DNA of 64,000 nucleotides. It comes from Artemia franciscana. Taxonomy: Eukaryota; Arthropoda; Branchiopoda; Anostraca; Artemiidae. Below the pieces are notes generated by a model, which saw only the letters and a list, made by a program, of their open reading frames with translations, had not been told where the DNA came from and made no database searches. The stretch's first letter is position 1, and each line of letters starts with the position of its first letter. The stretch spans positions 19,550,944-19,614,943 of the forward strand of contig NC_088871.1 in the NCBI RefSeq assembly GCF_032884065.1. Direction: 5' to 3'. Of the stretch, positions 23,230-35,300 are shown piece after piece. Position numbers and translations under genes: made by a program.

Positions 23230-23982
23230 ATGAAGACCCTGAAAAATGAATTTTAACGACCCTGAACGATCCAGACTTGCCCACCATATCTGGATTTCTT
23301 GGTTCTTCAACCTCTCTTGTACCTCCCTTATTACTATTTCCTCCATACCCATAATTCACTTTCCTTCATTCCACAATTCCGCTAATCCACACTTATCTAA
23401 GATATCCTTAATACCTGCCGGCCACCCTGCTTTACTGTTCTGTCTCAACGCCTCTAAGTGTGCTGCCTTTGCTACCGTGAATCTCTGCATACCCAGTATC
23501 CTAACCCAATATCTCACTATGGTCACTAGCCTCTTAGATCGCAGCGATGCTAACCCTAAATCCCTCTGGATTACTACATTACTAAACAAATCCCCTAGTC
23601 CTAACATCCTCTTATAATATTTCATCATAACAACCTCAAGTTTCGGACCTTTCCGATAGCCCCAGACCTCTGCTCCATAATGCATCGCCAGTACTATCTT
23701 ACTTGTCCAAATCCTTTTATATACTCTAATATCTCTAACCCGTCTAAGACTACTCCTTGCTATTTCACCGCTAATATACCTCCCCCTTGCATTCGCTAGA
23801 TCCAGATGCCCACTGAATTTCCCATTACTAGTAAACTTTACCCCAAGATAAAAAAATTCATTTTTCACTGGTATAGTTTCACGTTTAAAGGAAAAATTCT
23901 TATCTTCACATTCCATGGCTTTACAACCAAATACCATCACCACTATCTTCAATGTGTTCAGGATTGACTTCTTCTCTTCCAA
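23230..23982 (-). pseudogene. Non-LTR retrotransposon RT C-terminal part
   Basis: The 208-codon frame includes LNTLKIVVMVFG, FFYLGVKFTSNGKFSGHLDL, YKRIWTSKIVLAMHYGAEVW and MKYYKRMLGL. This is the region after the RT palm in LINE proteins, where the thumb leads to YGAEVWGYRK. After its stop (23356-23358) the same frame continues with MEEIVIREVQERLKNQEIQI and WWASLDRSG, so the stop is probably a nonsense mutation. The palm motifs are missing (5' truncation). It lies inside the 280-315 bp repeat family. Confidence 0.82.
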
Positions 23983-23999
23983 ATAAACCTCCGTAATCT

Positions 24000-24340
24000 C
24001 TAATAATTGTTTTTATTATATTTTTATAAAGATATTATTATCTTTTTGTTTATATTCTTTTTATAAATGCAGATATAGTTAGAATTCAGATCTTTCAGTA
24101 AAACATATGTTTCACATCTCGAAGACCAGATATACATCTTCCTTTTAAGGACAAGTGTTCATGATTGACAATCTACAAACCTGAAATGCTTTCTTATGTT
24201 TTCCCCTTCTTATTGCCTTTGAATAGATACATTCAATACAGTGATTTTTGGGGTACGAAGAGTATTAGTCCAGCAGTCATTTAGTCCAGCAGTCAAGAGA
24301 GGATCAAAGTTCTAGAAACTATTACAATTTCATAAACAAA
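24000..24340. other. No recognisable feature
   Basis: AT-rich sequence without repeats or coding signals that I can identify. Confidence 0.35.
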
Positions 24341-24345
24341 ATTAC

Positions 24346-24444
24346 CTCTGCTGCACAACCATTTGCTGTTGTATGTGTACAAGGTTCATGCCCACAATTT
24401 GTACAGGCTATAATTTGAGTTCCGTCTAATTTGACTTTGGTGTT
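24346..24444 (-). CDS. Candidate Cys-rich exon, unidentified
   Basis: On the minus strand, TTGGTTACAG is followed by 33 open codons with KVKLDGTQIIACTNCGHEPC and THTTANGCAAE, then GAG|GTAATT. Both ends are phase 0 and the cysteines are spaced CxxCx4Cx7C, which looks like a secreted or zinc-binding module. I do not recognise the family, and no neighbouring exon is convincing. Confidence 0.3.
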
Positions 24445-25285
24445 CTGTAACCAAAAAAAGGAAGAATATAGCTGAAGCAATTATTCCCTAGGCAAATATT
24501 CGAAGTAAAATGATGATGAATATAATTTTGAGGCTTGAATCCAACCAATACTTTTCCAGCAGGAAGCATTCTCGACTTACTTCGCTCAGAAGCTAGGATC
24601 TGCGGCTCCATAATGATTTCATTTTAAGAACATTTTCTTTCCTTCATTTTCAATGATGTTTCTTAAGAACTTTATAGCCTACAACAATGAACTCTATAAT
24701 GAAATTGTGTTATTCAGAAGAGACACAGAGGAGAATCGTCTTCTGTATAGATAAAATTGGCCAATTCTAAGAAATCCAGCTCTGATTCTAAAAAACTGTT
24801 CTATAAGTAAGGCAGGCCTTTTGCTGTTTTGCTTCTATCAATAAAAAAGGCAGCTGAGGTCTATAGCCCTCATTAGACGTAAAATTTTCAATTTTTTATT
24901 TTCCAGTGATTTTTTTTTAATTGAGCGTTGCCTATAGCAACGCCCATTGTTTCAGTATTATAGTGTTTGAAATCGATCGTTCTAGAATGACTTTCCACTT
25001 TACGACCTTTTTGTAACTTCTCTCTACTCACTTTGCTATTTGGTTTCTTAGTGAAGTTATCTATTTTTTTAAAGCTGTAATAAAAAGACATGGCTTTACG
25101 AGACTCTTTAAAAAATTTTTACATTTCTAGCTTGAACACAGAACGTCACAAGCACGTATTAGGAGAAAAGCTATTGGAACGTAAATCATAAGCCAACAAA
25201 CCCATAAAGCTACATCAAAGGCCGTGAGTTTTGAATCTGCCATAGCCCAGCATGTCTATGATGACCCGAAGGACTTAGTTTTGTT
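24445..25285. other. No recognisable gene
   Basis: Only short unsupported ORFs. Confidence 0.35.
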
Positions 25286-25289
25286 TATA

Positions 25290-26700
25290 TTTGATATTTA
25301 GAAGGATCTCGTAACGCAAACCTCTTATTTTAGATCCCGACCGGATCCGGTGTCATTGGGAGGAGTCGAAGGGGGGAGGGGTGCCGGAAATCTTGGAAAA
25401 CGCTTAGTGTGGAGAGATCGGGATGAAACTTGCTGGGAAAAATAAGCACATGTCCTAGTTACGTTATTAACATAACCGGACCGGATCCAATCTCTTTGGA
25501 AGAGCTGGGGGGGGGGGGGGGTACCTAATTCGGTAACTTGGAAAAAATTAAAAAAAAGAGGTATTTTTTACGTACGAAAGGGTGATTGGATCTTAATGAA
25601 ATTTAATAGTTAGAAGGAACTCGTGTCCTAGAGGTCTCATTTTAAAATCCTGACCGGATCCGGTCACATTGGGGGGAGTTGGAGGAAGAAGCTGGAAATC
25701 TTGGAAAATGCTTAGAGCGGAGAGATCGTGATGATACTTGGTGGGAAGAATAAGTACAAGTTCTAGATACGTGATTGACATAGCAAGACCAGATTGGCTC
25801 TCTTTGGGGGAGCTGGAGGGGTAATTCAGAAAAATTAGAAAAAATGATCTATTTTTAACTTACGAACGGGCGATCAGATCCTAATGAAATTTGATATTTA
25901 GAAGAGCCTCATGTCTCAGAGAACTCATTTTGAATCCTGACCGGCTATGGTTACATTGGGGGGAGTTGGAGGGGGAAACCGGAAACCTTGGAAAACGTTT
26001 AGAGCGTAGAGATCGGGATGAAACTTGGTGGGAAGAAGAAGCACATGTCCTAGACACATTATTGACATAACCTGACCGGATCAGCTCTCTTTGGGGTAGT
26101 TGGGGGTTTAATAGTTTTGGCACTTCCATATAAGTTAGGACGATGAAAGTTGGCAGACGTATCAGGGACCAGACTAAATTAAATTAGAAATAGTCTCTTC
26201 CTCAAATCGACATTTTTATCGTTGATAAAAAAATGATTGTTCTTCTTAAGAATGGCTTGTGGTCTTGGGATAGGATTCTCGCTTAGGGTACGAAAGGTCT
26301 CAGGTTTGGATTTCGGACCACCCCAATTTTTACATGAAGAAGATCCGAAACTAGATACGTGATCAATATAGCGATCACTGAAAGTTGGCGGGCGTATCAA
26401 GGACCCGACTGTAATAAATTATGAATAGTCGCTTCCCCGATTCAACCATCTGAGGGGATTTGAAGGACGGTTATTTCGAAAAAGTTGGAAAAAATGAGGT
26501 ATTTTTAACTTACGAACGGGTTAATGGATCTTGATGAAATTTGATATTTAGATGAGCTTTGTGTCTCAGAGCTCTTATTGTGAATCCCGACCAGATCCGG
26601 TGACATTTGGGGAAGTGTGAGGGGGAATCGGAAATCTTGGAAAACGCTTAGAGTGGAGAGATTGTAATAAAACTTAGTGGGAAGAAACTCTTGGCTCTTC
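25290..26700 (-). repeat. 280-315 bp tandem repeat array, reverse orientation
   Basis: Reverse copies of the 13.9-15.6 kb repeat. GAAATCTTGGAAAA..CTTAG occurs at about 25388, 25702, 25988 and 26636, and CGGATC/CCGACCGGATCC boxes accompany each. Short minus-strand ORFs repeat the same peptide (SALSIFQDF..PPTPPNVTGS), but this only reflects the DNA repeat. Confidence 0.75.
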
Positions 26701-26979
26701 CGACCTCGTCACAAGTGCCATATGAGCTCTTGGCTCTTGTTGTCTTAGAAATTGCTTGTTAATCCGCTTCAAACAAGGGGATAAATTTTCATCTTTCTGA
26801 TACCCTCTGAGTAAGTCCACAGCTTAAACTTAGCTCATTTTTAACTGAATAAGGGCTTAAAATAGATTTTACTGCATCATTAAAAATCAAGAGCTTGCCT
26901 TCATACCAATTGAAAGCCAAGATTAGTTTAAAAGCCTAGAGCGTTAACATAACCAATTAATTGTCTTCTGAGGTAACTT

Positions 26980-27620
26980 TAGGGCGATGGAATATGCCCT
27001 GTAAATTTCAAGCTGATCCAAAATAATTTAAACAATCGAAAGTTTAAGTCCCAGAAAACTGCTTTGTCAGGGTCGGGAAATCCAGCAGTTTCTACAGTCA
27101 TCAAAAATATTCTAACGTACAGTAACTGCTTTTGGTAAGAATTGATTAAGATTTTCGCAAGCCCGGCAACTCCTATTGACGGAAAATATTCCAGTCCTAG
27201 CACCGTCTTTTGGCCCGGGATCATCAAAATACTTCAAGTCACACACCTGCTTTTGGACTGGGCTGAGAGAAAATGCTCCAAGTCCAGTAAGTTCTCTTGA
27301 TGTTGGCTGATAGAATGTATTCCTGGTAACATAAGTCCTTTAGGCCGAGAATAATCAAAAATATTACAAGTCCGGTAAGTTCTTTTGGCATCGGACGTTC
27401 AGACATATACGTCCGGGGTTGGAAACGTTCCAACTCCAGTTGCATCTTTAGGTATCGGCTTATCAAAAATTTTTCACTTCTGGTAAATACATTCGGCCTG
27501 GGCTGATCAAAATCAATTTCAAGTCTAGCATTTTTTTTTAGTTTTTGAGATTGGTTGAACAAAAATATTTCAAGGCTAGTGAATCCTTTTGGTCTGGGCT
27601 GACCTAAATATTCGGGGTGT
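26980..27620. repeat. Degenerate tandem repeat of about 55-70 bp
   Basis: Related blocks of the form TTCAAGTCC-GTAAGTTCTTTTGG-C-GGGCTGATCAAAAATA recur near 27232, 27289, 27362, 27428, 27530 and 27575. The 141-aa minus-strand ORF across it mirrors the repeat and is not taken as a gene. Confidence 0.55.
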
Positions 27621-27659
27621 AATTTTTTATGGGGAAGGGTAGGGGGTAGCTCACCCTTA

Positions 27660-29830
27660 CACACCCAAGTTTATCCCCACTATACCTCTTTTTGCCCCCC
27701 TCCCTGCTGAAACTTAGTTTATACAAAAAATCGTATCAAAATTAAGATAAGCCTACATAATTCACGTACACAGAGAAACAGGTCAGTTTTCTTTAGTTTA
27801 TCTTTGCCTTTATGGTAATATGCGGCTAATTTTTCAGTTTTCACTGTAATTTTCACTTGATTTGGGAAAATTAGCCCCAATTTCGCGAGGCATCTTATTT
27901 TTCTCTGTGATTTTGGTTGTCTGTTCCGTAAGTTTCGAGTACATCAAACTGCAAAATGTGCTCATGAATTTTGGCCCTTCTAGCCAAATTTATGCCTGAA
28001 ACCAAGTTTTGCAGCCAAAGTTTTAACTAATGGGAGGACAAATTATCTTATACTTAACTTTTCTCGTGCGCCACCTCTGCTGGGAAGCCCAAGGAGGGTG
28101 GCTATACTATCATCATATCGGCAATCCATGTTTGATTTCAGCTGAAAAGACTTGCAACACATCAATTTCCCTCTCCCCTCCCAAATACCTTTTGTTGAAA
28201 AGTGTGTGATTTGCATTCCCCTGTCTATTGGGCTGCATAGATCATGTTGCGGACGGGAGTGCCTGGGTGCACATGAGGTGTTGGAAATTGGAGGGGCAAG
28301 GGGCCAATTTGTATATTGAATCATGCATGTTCGAATTCTTTTCAAGAAGTTAGTTTTAACCTAGCGCGACGTCCCCACCTTTTCTACTTTAATGTTTGTG
28401 TGAAAAATTCGTTAATTGTACAATTCTTCATTATTATTTATTCTCTCCCCCTTATTCTTTTAAAAAACTTATTCTTTTGGATGCATCGATTATGTCTTGA
28501 CACTTTGGGATGCAATTCGATACTATGGCAGGTTACGGGGGACAGGGAGAGATCGGAAGAATTGGACGAGGCTAGTTACACTCCAACTCCTTTTGGTCAT
28601 TGAACAGGACACTGTAACTTCCAATTTTGGATCGAATCGGCTCACTTCCAAGTTCTTGTGACCAAACCTTTTGCACAAGGAAAAAATGGGTTCACTCAGC
28701 CACACATACATCACTCTTTACTCAGCCAACTCTAGCGCTTTCACTCTGATTAACTCTGATGAGATATATACGATTCGTAAGACATATAGCGTTCGAATCA
28801 AATCAAGCAGCTAGCAAAACATGCTCCCCAGTTGTTGGTTACAAAGCATAGCAACGACTTCATTCCTGCCTCAAGCTGAATATTTGGTCTTCGTCCGAAG
28901 ACTTTTTGAAGAGCACGGCTAAAGACAACACCAATAGTTTAATAAAAGATACTTCCCCCAATTTTCGAGATAAATAGTAGCAGTCGTCTATTATAGCCAA
29001 GTAACTCCTTCCAGCCTAGTTCCTGAAAAAGCAAGCCTTTAAAGCTCATTTAAGAACAAGAGATGATTTGGTCATCAGGACAGATTAGTTTTTTCTGGTG
29101 GTATATCTTTTGAACATAAAATATGTACTGCATCTATCCTCAAAATAGATCGCTTGACTTCCAGCACGTAAATTGGACTTCTTGTAAATACCGGTTATAT
29201 CCTTGAAAATTTTATTGTCTTAGAAAACTTGCAGTTTCATCATTTTAACTTTGACAGAAGATCTTAATTATTGGGTTTATTTAGTTCTTAATTTGAAACT
29301 CAAAGCCATGTAACACTTTTTCCTTAAAGGATTAAATTTTGTACAAAATTATGAAGACAAAAATTTTAAATAATAATAAGCAAAGAAAAACCGAATAAGA
29401 AGTTCTACTGGACTTAAATTCAAGTGGGACACAAATAATAAGATTCTACAAACTCTGTTATTGAATCGAAGGTTATAAAAATACAATTAATTCATCATAA
29501 ACGATGTCACATTATCTTCATAGTAGCCTACACATAAGTAATGTGATGGTTCCAATATTGCAAATAAAAACGGTAAAATTAGGAAACTTTCACATCTGAG
29601 GGCAGATCTACGGGGTACAGATTGGAGAGAGGATTTTTCTTGGGACTAGTGCGCTCGGCACTGCATATTCCGAGTTAGATGGTCCTGTTACTTATAAATT
29701 TGGCATTGAGTCTAGTTCTTTTTTCATTTCTTGTCGTGTTGCTCATGGAATTTGACGCGAATATAGTTTTATGGGTCTGTTTTCTTTCGTCTACATGCTA
29801 TGTACTATTTTATTTGTCTTTCCAATTCAA
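27660..29830. other. No recognisable gene
   Basis: Non-coding, with a few short ORFs lacking family features. Confidence 0.4.
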
Positions 29831-29834
29831 TTTG

Positions 29835-30660
29835 TCAGTACATCGGCAAACTACGTGAGTAATTTAGCAGAAGGATGTTCATATGTTTCGACGGGGTCTT
29901 TTGCTTCTCACATGTAATTACATCACTCTCTCTTTTCTTTACTTTCCGCAGTTCTTTACAACTTGCCTCCAGTTTATTATGGCCTTTTGACAGGGGTATG
30001 AGGACCTCGACCCCTTCTATAAACTCACGCATGTTGGCCAATCTGTCATACCACGTTTTCATTTTTTCTTCTTTGTCCCCCTGAGTCTGCCTGGTAAGCT
30101 CATAATACTCTTTTAGTCTCTTGCATATGACCTTTAAATGAAATACCCCAGTTTGTTATTCAGTTTTTCAATTTTCCCTGGATTCTTATAATACATTCAG
30201 TACCCCTCTAGGGTTCGTCCCGTAAGCATTTCAAACGAGGAAAACCCTATGGCTAGATATGAGGTTTCCGTTTAAGCAGAAAGAATAAATGGGAAGAATT
30301 TGTCCCAATTCTTGTGTCATCATCTTTTTCGAATCATCATAGCATGCTAATAAAAATCTTATCAAATCTTTCTGTAATTCAAGTTACCTGCAATTAAGCT
30401 GTTAATACTTGTTTTACGCCAAAAATATTATGTGCTTTTTGTATTTGGGCTGGTATAAAATTCATACCAATATCTGTTAGTGTTTTTTTAGGGGTACTTT
30501 GTTGGGAAACATATCTTGTTAATTCCTTTACTATCTTGGGCAATTTTATCTTATACATTGGAATAGCTTCTGGATATTGTGCAGCCACATTAGTAATAAC
30601 TAGCATAGACTTTTTTGGGGTTAACCATTTTTTGAGGGTTATTCGAACTAACCTGATTTT
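29835..30660 (-). pseudogene. Ty3/Gypsy-type integrase relic
   Basis: The minus-strand frame at 30394-30606 encodes VITNVAAQYPEAIPMYKIKL, then PKKTLTDIGMNF. This corresponds to the D(Y/F)ATRYPEA...LTDxGxNF part of a retroviral-type integrase core. The first catalytic Asp position reads N and the second reads D. A stop-ridden stretch follows, in which WDKFFPFIL and GFSSFEMLTGR can still be read. The 29835-30062 frame then encodes the C-terminal region (WYDRLANMREFIEGVEVLIP). LTRs, RT and gag were not found, so this is an old fragment. Confidence 0.75.
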
Positions 30661-31200
30661 TCCTTACTTTCTACTTTCATTTTTTTTTTCAGTATAGTGA
30701 TATTCAGGGATTGTGTCTACGGTTTTTGTTATATTCTTTTTTTTGCAAAACGTTCCAGTTTTTTAGATTTTCTGTGTTTTGTGTTTGGTATAAATAAATC
30801 GTCAGTGATTGAAAATTTGATTTCTTGTCTCCTAAACTGAGTGTTTTTGGCCTCCCTCGTCGTTTTGGTACAGATTACGGCGTTTACCATTTTTGTTACC
30901 TAAGTTATTTCTAGTGAGAGGAGGCTTACGATACTTCCGAAGCCTGAACCTATTAGACCGTGTTTTGACAGAGTAGATGTGAGACGTACTTTTGTTTTTT
31001 CATAATGGATCACTCCGTTTTCATTTGCAATTTCTATTTTGACTCGATTCATCGGACTTTTACGTTTTTTTTTACAATGGCATAGCGCTGCAACTGTAAT
31101 AAATATACTATTAGATTATTATTAAACTTCGAATTTCCCAGTAATAAATGCTAATATCTGAAAATAAACAAAAGAACTTACCACCGTCAAATTTATTTAT
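30661..31200 (-). other. Possible continuation of the Gypsy relic
   Basis: A partly open minus-strand frame begins MNRVKIEIANENGVIHYEKT and has a stop in the middle. It could be retrotransposon sequence upstream of the integrase, but I recognise no motif. Confidence 0.25.
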
Positions 31201-31209
31201 TATAAACTT

Positions 31210-32330
31210 GCTACTAAACAGCATCATAGGTAGCACAATAGAACTGCCTAAGTAAAGAACGATGTTGGCACAATATATTATTTACATTTTTTTTTGTTTT
31301 AGATCAGAGCACTTCGCATCAAAGTACCCTTTTAATAGTCGAAAGTGTTTGGAGGGCAACTAACCCCCTTCCTAAGCCTACGATTTTTCAAAACACAACC
31401 AATCAAAATTTTGAGATAGAAATTTTGTTCAGTGTAATTGAAAGGCCCGGAAAGCATATCTTAGAGGACAACAACCCCCAATAGTCCTCAGGACAAGGGT
31501 TGTTAAACCCTTGTCCTGTTAAAGTTAAACCCTGGGGCATTTAAGGTTTTATAGAAAGCGTTGTCATAGAAACTTCAAAAAGGGCTCATTCGATTGAAAA
31601 TTGAGAAGGCTAGTATCCTTTTTATCCTTTTTGATCGGAGGACAAATTCGCCCCCCCCCACGGTATCATTTTTCCAGACAATTCCGATCAAAATTTGATA
31701 TAGCCATTTCGTAAAACGTAGTTGAAAGGTCCGAAAATTATGTCTTTGAGGATGACGATGCCCCACAGCCATCAGGGCAAGGATTGTAAGTTATGCCCTT
31801 GGGGCCTATATGGGGCAAATAAGGTTTTTATAAAAAGTTTTGTCGTAGAAACTTCAAAAAGGGATCATTCGCTTGAAAATTGAGAGGACTAGTGTTCTTT
31901 TTATTAGTTAAAAGTGGTCGGAGGGCAAATGCCCCCCCAGCCCATCATTTCCACAAACACTTCTAATCAAAATTTGACGTTGAAAGGTCGAAAATTATGT
32001 CTTTGAGGATGACAATCCCCCAAAGCCCTCAGGGCAAGGGTTGTAAGTTATGCCCTGGGGGCAAGTAAGGTTTTATAGAAAGCGTGGTCGTATAAATTTC
32101 GGAAGGAGGGTCATTGGATTGGTAATCAGAAGCTCTAATGCTCTTTTAAGAGTAAAAGTAATACACAAACGTCGTATTGTCCGGAAATGCATCTAATAGA
32201 ATTTGAGAGAGTCATTTTATTCAAAATAGTCCAAATATCATACAAAAGAGCTTTTGATGAGTCTGGGGGCAAGGGTTGTAAACTACACCCTCGGGGCATT
32301 TATGGTTTGTATGGATTAGATGATCCATAC
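31210..32330. repeat. Tandem non-coding modules of about 300 bp
   Basis: Three successive units share AATCAAAATTTGA, GAAAATTATGTCTTTGAGGA, CAGGGCAAGG.TTGTAAGTTA and AGGTTTTATAGAAAGCG. The block starts like the 1.75-kb repeat (CATCATAGGTAGCACAATAG). It abuts the satellite array. Confidence 0.65.
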
Positions 32331-32333
32331 AAG

Positions 32334-35300
32334 AAGAATAATGTTCCTTTTAAAAATAATATTCTTATATTCTACAGGCCTAAAATCGTTCTTTCTTTAC
32401 TTTTAAAGGCCAATAATGTTTAAAATAATGTGTTTTTAAGAATAATGTTCTTTTTAAAAATAATGTTTTTATATTCTCCAGGCCTACAATCGTTGTTTCT
32501 TTACTTTTAAAGGCCAATTATGTTTAAAAAAATGTGTTTTTAAGAATAATGTTCTTTTTAAAAATAATATTCTTATATTCTACAGGCCTACAATCGTTGT
32601 TTCTTTACTTTTAAAGGCCAATAATGTTTAAAATAATGTGTTTTTAAGAATAATGTTCTTTTTAAAAATAATATTCTTATATTCTACAGGCCTAAAATTG
32701 TTCTTTCTTTACTTTTAAAGGCCAATAATGTATAAAATAATGTGTTTTTAAGAATAATGTTCTTTTCAAAAATAATATTCTTATATTCTACAGGCCAAAA
32801 ATCGTCCTTTCTTTACTTTTTAAGGCCAATAATGTTTAAAATAATGTATTTTTAAGAATATTGTTCTTTTTAAAAATAATATTCTTATATTCTACAGGCC
32901 TACAATCGTTGTTTCTTTACTTTTAAAGGCCAATTATGTTTAAAATAATGTGTTTTAAAGAATAATACTCTTTTTAAAAATAATATTCTTATATTCTACA
33001 GGCCTAAAATCGTTCTTTCTTTACTTTTAAAGGCCAATAATGTTTAAAATAATGTGTTTTTAAGAATAATGTTCTTTTTAAAAATAATATTCTTATATTC
33101 TACAGGCCTAAAATCGTTCTTTCTTTACTTTTAAAGGCCAATAATGTTTAAAATAATGTGTTTTTAAGAATAATGTTCTTTTTAAAAATAATATTCTTAT
33201 ATTCTAAAGGCCTACAATCGTTGTTTCTGTACTTTTAAAGGCCAATTATGTTTAAAATAATGTGTTTTTAAGAATAATATTCTTTTTAAAAATAATATTC
33301 TTATATTCTACAGGCCTAAAATCGTTGTTTCTTTACTTTTAAAGGCCAATAATGTTTAAAATAATGTGTTTTTAAGAATAATGTTCTTTTTAAAATAATA
33401 TTCTTATATTCTACAGGCCTACAATCGTTGTTTCCTTACTTTTAAAGGCCAATAATGTATAAAATAATGTGTTTTTAAGAATAATGTTCTTTTTGAAAAT
33501 AATATTCTTATATTCTACAGGCCTAAAATCGTTCTTTCTTTACTTTTAAAGGCCAATAATGTTTAAAATAATGTGTTTTTAAGAATAATGTTCTTTTTAA
33601 AAATAATATTCTTATATTCTACAGGCCTACAATCTTTGTTTCTTTACTCTTAAAGGCCAATAATGTTTAAAATAATGTGTTTTTAAGAATAATATTCTTT
33701 GTAAAAATAATATTCTTATATTCTACAGGCCTACAATCGTTGTTTCTTTACTTTTAAAGGCCAATAATGTATAAAATAATGTGATTTTAAGAATAATGTT
33801 CTTTTTAAAAATAATATGCTTATATTCTACGGGCCTAAAATCGTTCTTTCTTTACTTTTAAGGGCCAAAAATGTTTAAAATAATGTGTTTTTAAGAATAA
33901 TGTTCTTTTAAAAAATTATATTCTTATATTCTACAGGCCTACATTCGCTGTTTCTTTACTTTTAAAGGCCAATTATGTTTAAAATAATGTGTTTTTAAGA
34001 ATAATATTTAAAAAAAAAATAATATTCTTATATTCTACAGGCCTAAAATCGTTCTTTCTTTACTTTTAAAGGCCAATAATGTTTAAAATAATGTGTTTTT
34101 AAGAATAATGTTCTTTTTAAAAATAATATTCTTGTATTCTACAGGCCTACAATCGTTGTTTCTTTACTTTTAAAGGCCAATAATGTTTAAAATAATGTGT
34201 TTTTAAGAATAATGTTCTTTTTTAAAATAATATTCTTATATTCTACAGGCTTACAATCGTTGTTTCTTTACTTTTAAAGGCCAATAATGTATAAAATAAT
34301 GTGTTTTTAAGAATAATGTTCTTTTCAAAAATAACATTCTTATATTTTACAGGCCAAAATTCGTCCTTTCTTTACTTTTTAAGGCCAATAATGTTTAAAA
34401 TAATGTATTTTTAAGAATATTATTCTTTTTAAAAATAATATTCTTATATTCTACAGGCCTACAATCGTTGTTTCTTTACTTTTAAAGGCCAATTATGTTT
34501 AAAATAATGTGTTTTTAAGAATAATACTCTTTTTAAAAATAATATTCTTATATTCTACAGGCCTAAAATCGTTCTTTCTTTACTTTTAAAGGCCAATAAT
34601 GTTTAAAATAATGTGTTTTTAAGAATAATGTTCTTTTTAAAAATAATATTCTTATATTCTACAGACCTAAAATCGTTCTTTCTTTACTTTTAAAGGCCAA
34701 TAATGTTTAAAATAATGTGTTTTTAAGAATAATGTTCTTTTTAAAAATAATATTCTTATATTCTAAAGGCCTACAATCGTTGTTTCTGTACTTTTAAAGG
34801 CCAATTATGTTTAAAATAATGTGTTTTTAAGAATAATGTTTATTTTAAAAATAATATTCTTATATTCTACAGGCCTAAAATTGCTCTTTCTTTACTTTTA
34901 AAGGCCAATAATGTTTAAAATAATGTGTTTTTAAGAATAATGTTCTTTTTAAAAATAATATTCATTCTACAGGCCTACAATCGTTGTTTCTTTACTTTTA
35001 AAGGCCAATTATGTTTAAAATAATGTGTTTTTAAGAATAATATTCTTTTTAAAAATAATATTCTTATATTCTACAGGCCTACAATCGTTGTTTCTTTACT
35101 TTTAAAGGCCAATAATGTTTAAAATAATGTGTTTTTAAGAATAATGTTCTTTTTAAAATAATATTCTTATATTCTACAGGCCTACAATCGTTGTTTCCTT
35201 ACTTTTAAAGGCCAATAATGTATAAAATAATGTGTTTTTAAGAATAATGTTCTTTTTAAAAATAATATTCTTATATTCTACAGGCCTAAAATCGTTCTTT

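Noticed and set aside
24426..24611. Start exon MEPQILASERSK with a GTAAGT donor upstream of the Cys-rich candidate exon
   Set aside because: The donor-like site is attractive but the phase does not clearly join the phase-0 candidate exon, and no promoter or homology supports it.
25593..26129. Minus-strand ORFs sharing a peptide (PPTPPNVTGS) as a gene family
   Set aside because: They lie in the tandem repeat array; frames are broken in most units and the DNA, not the protein, is conserved.
27239..27664. 141-codon minus-strand ORF
   Set aside because: It follows a degenerate 55-70 bp tandem repeat; the peptide repeats only because the DNA does.
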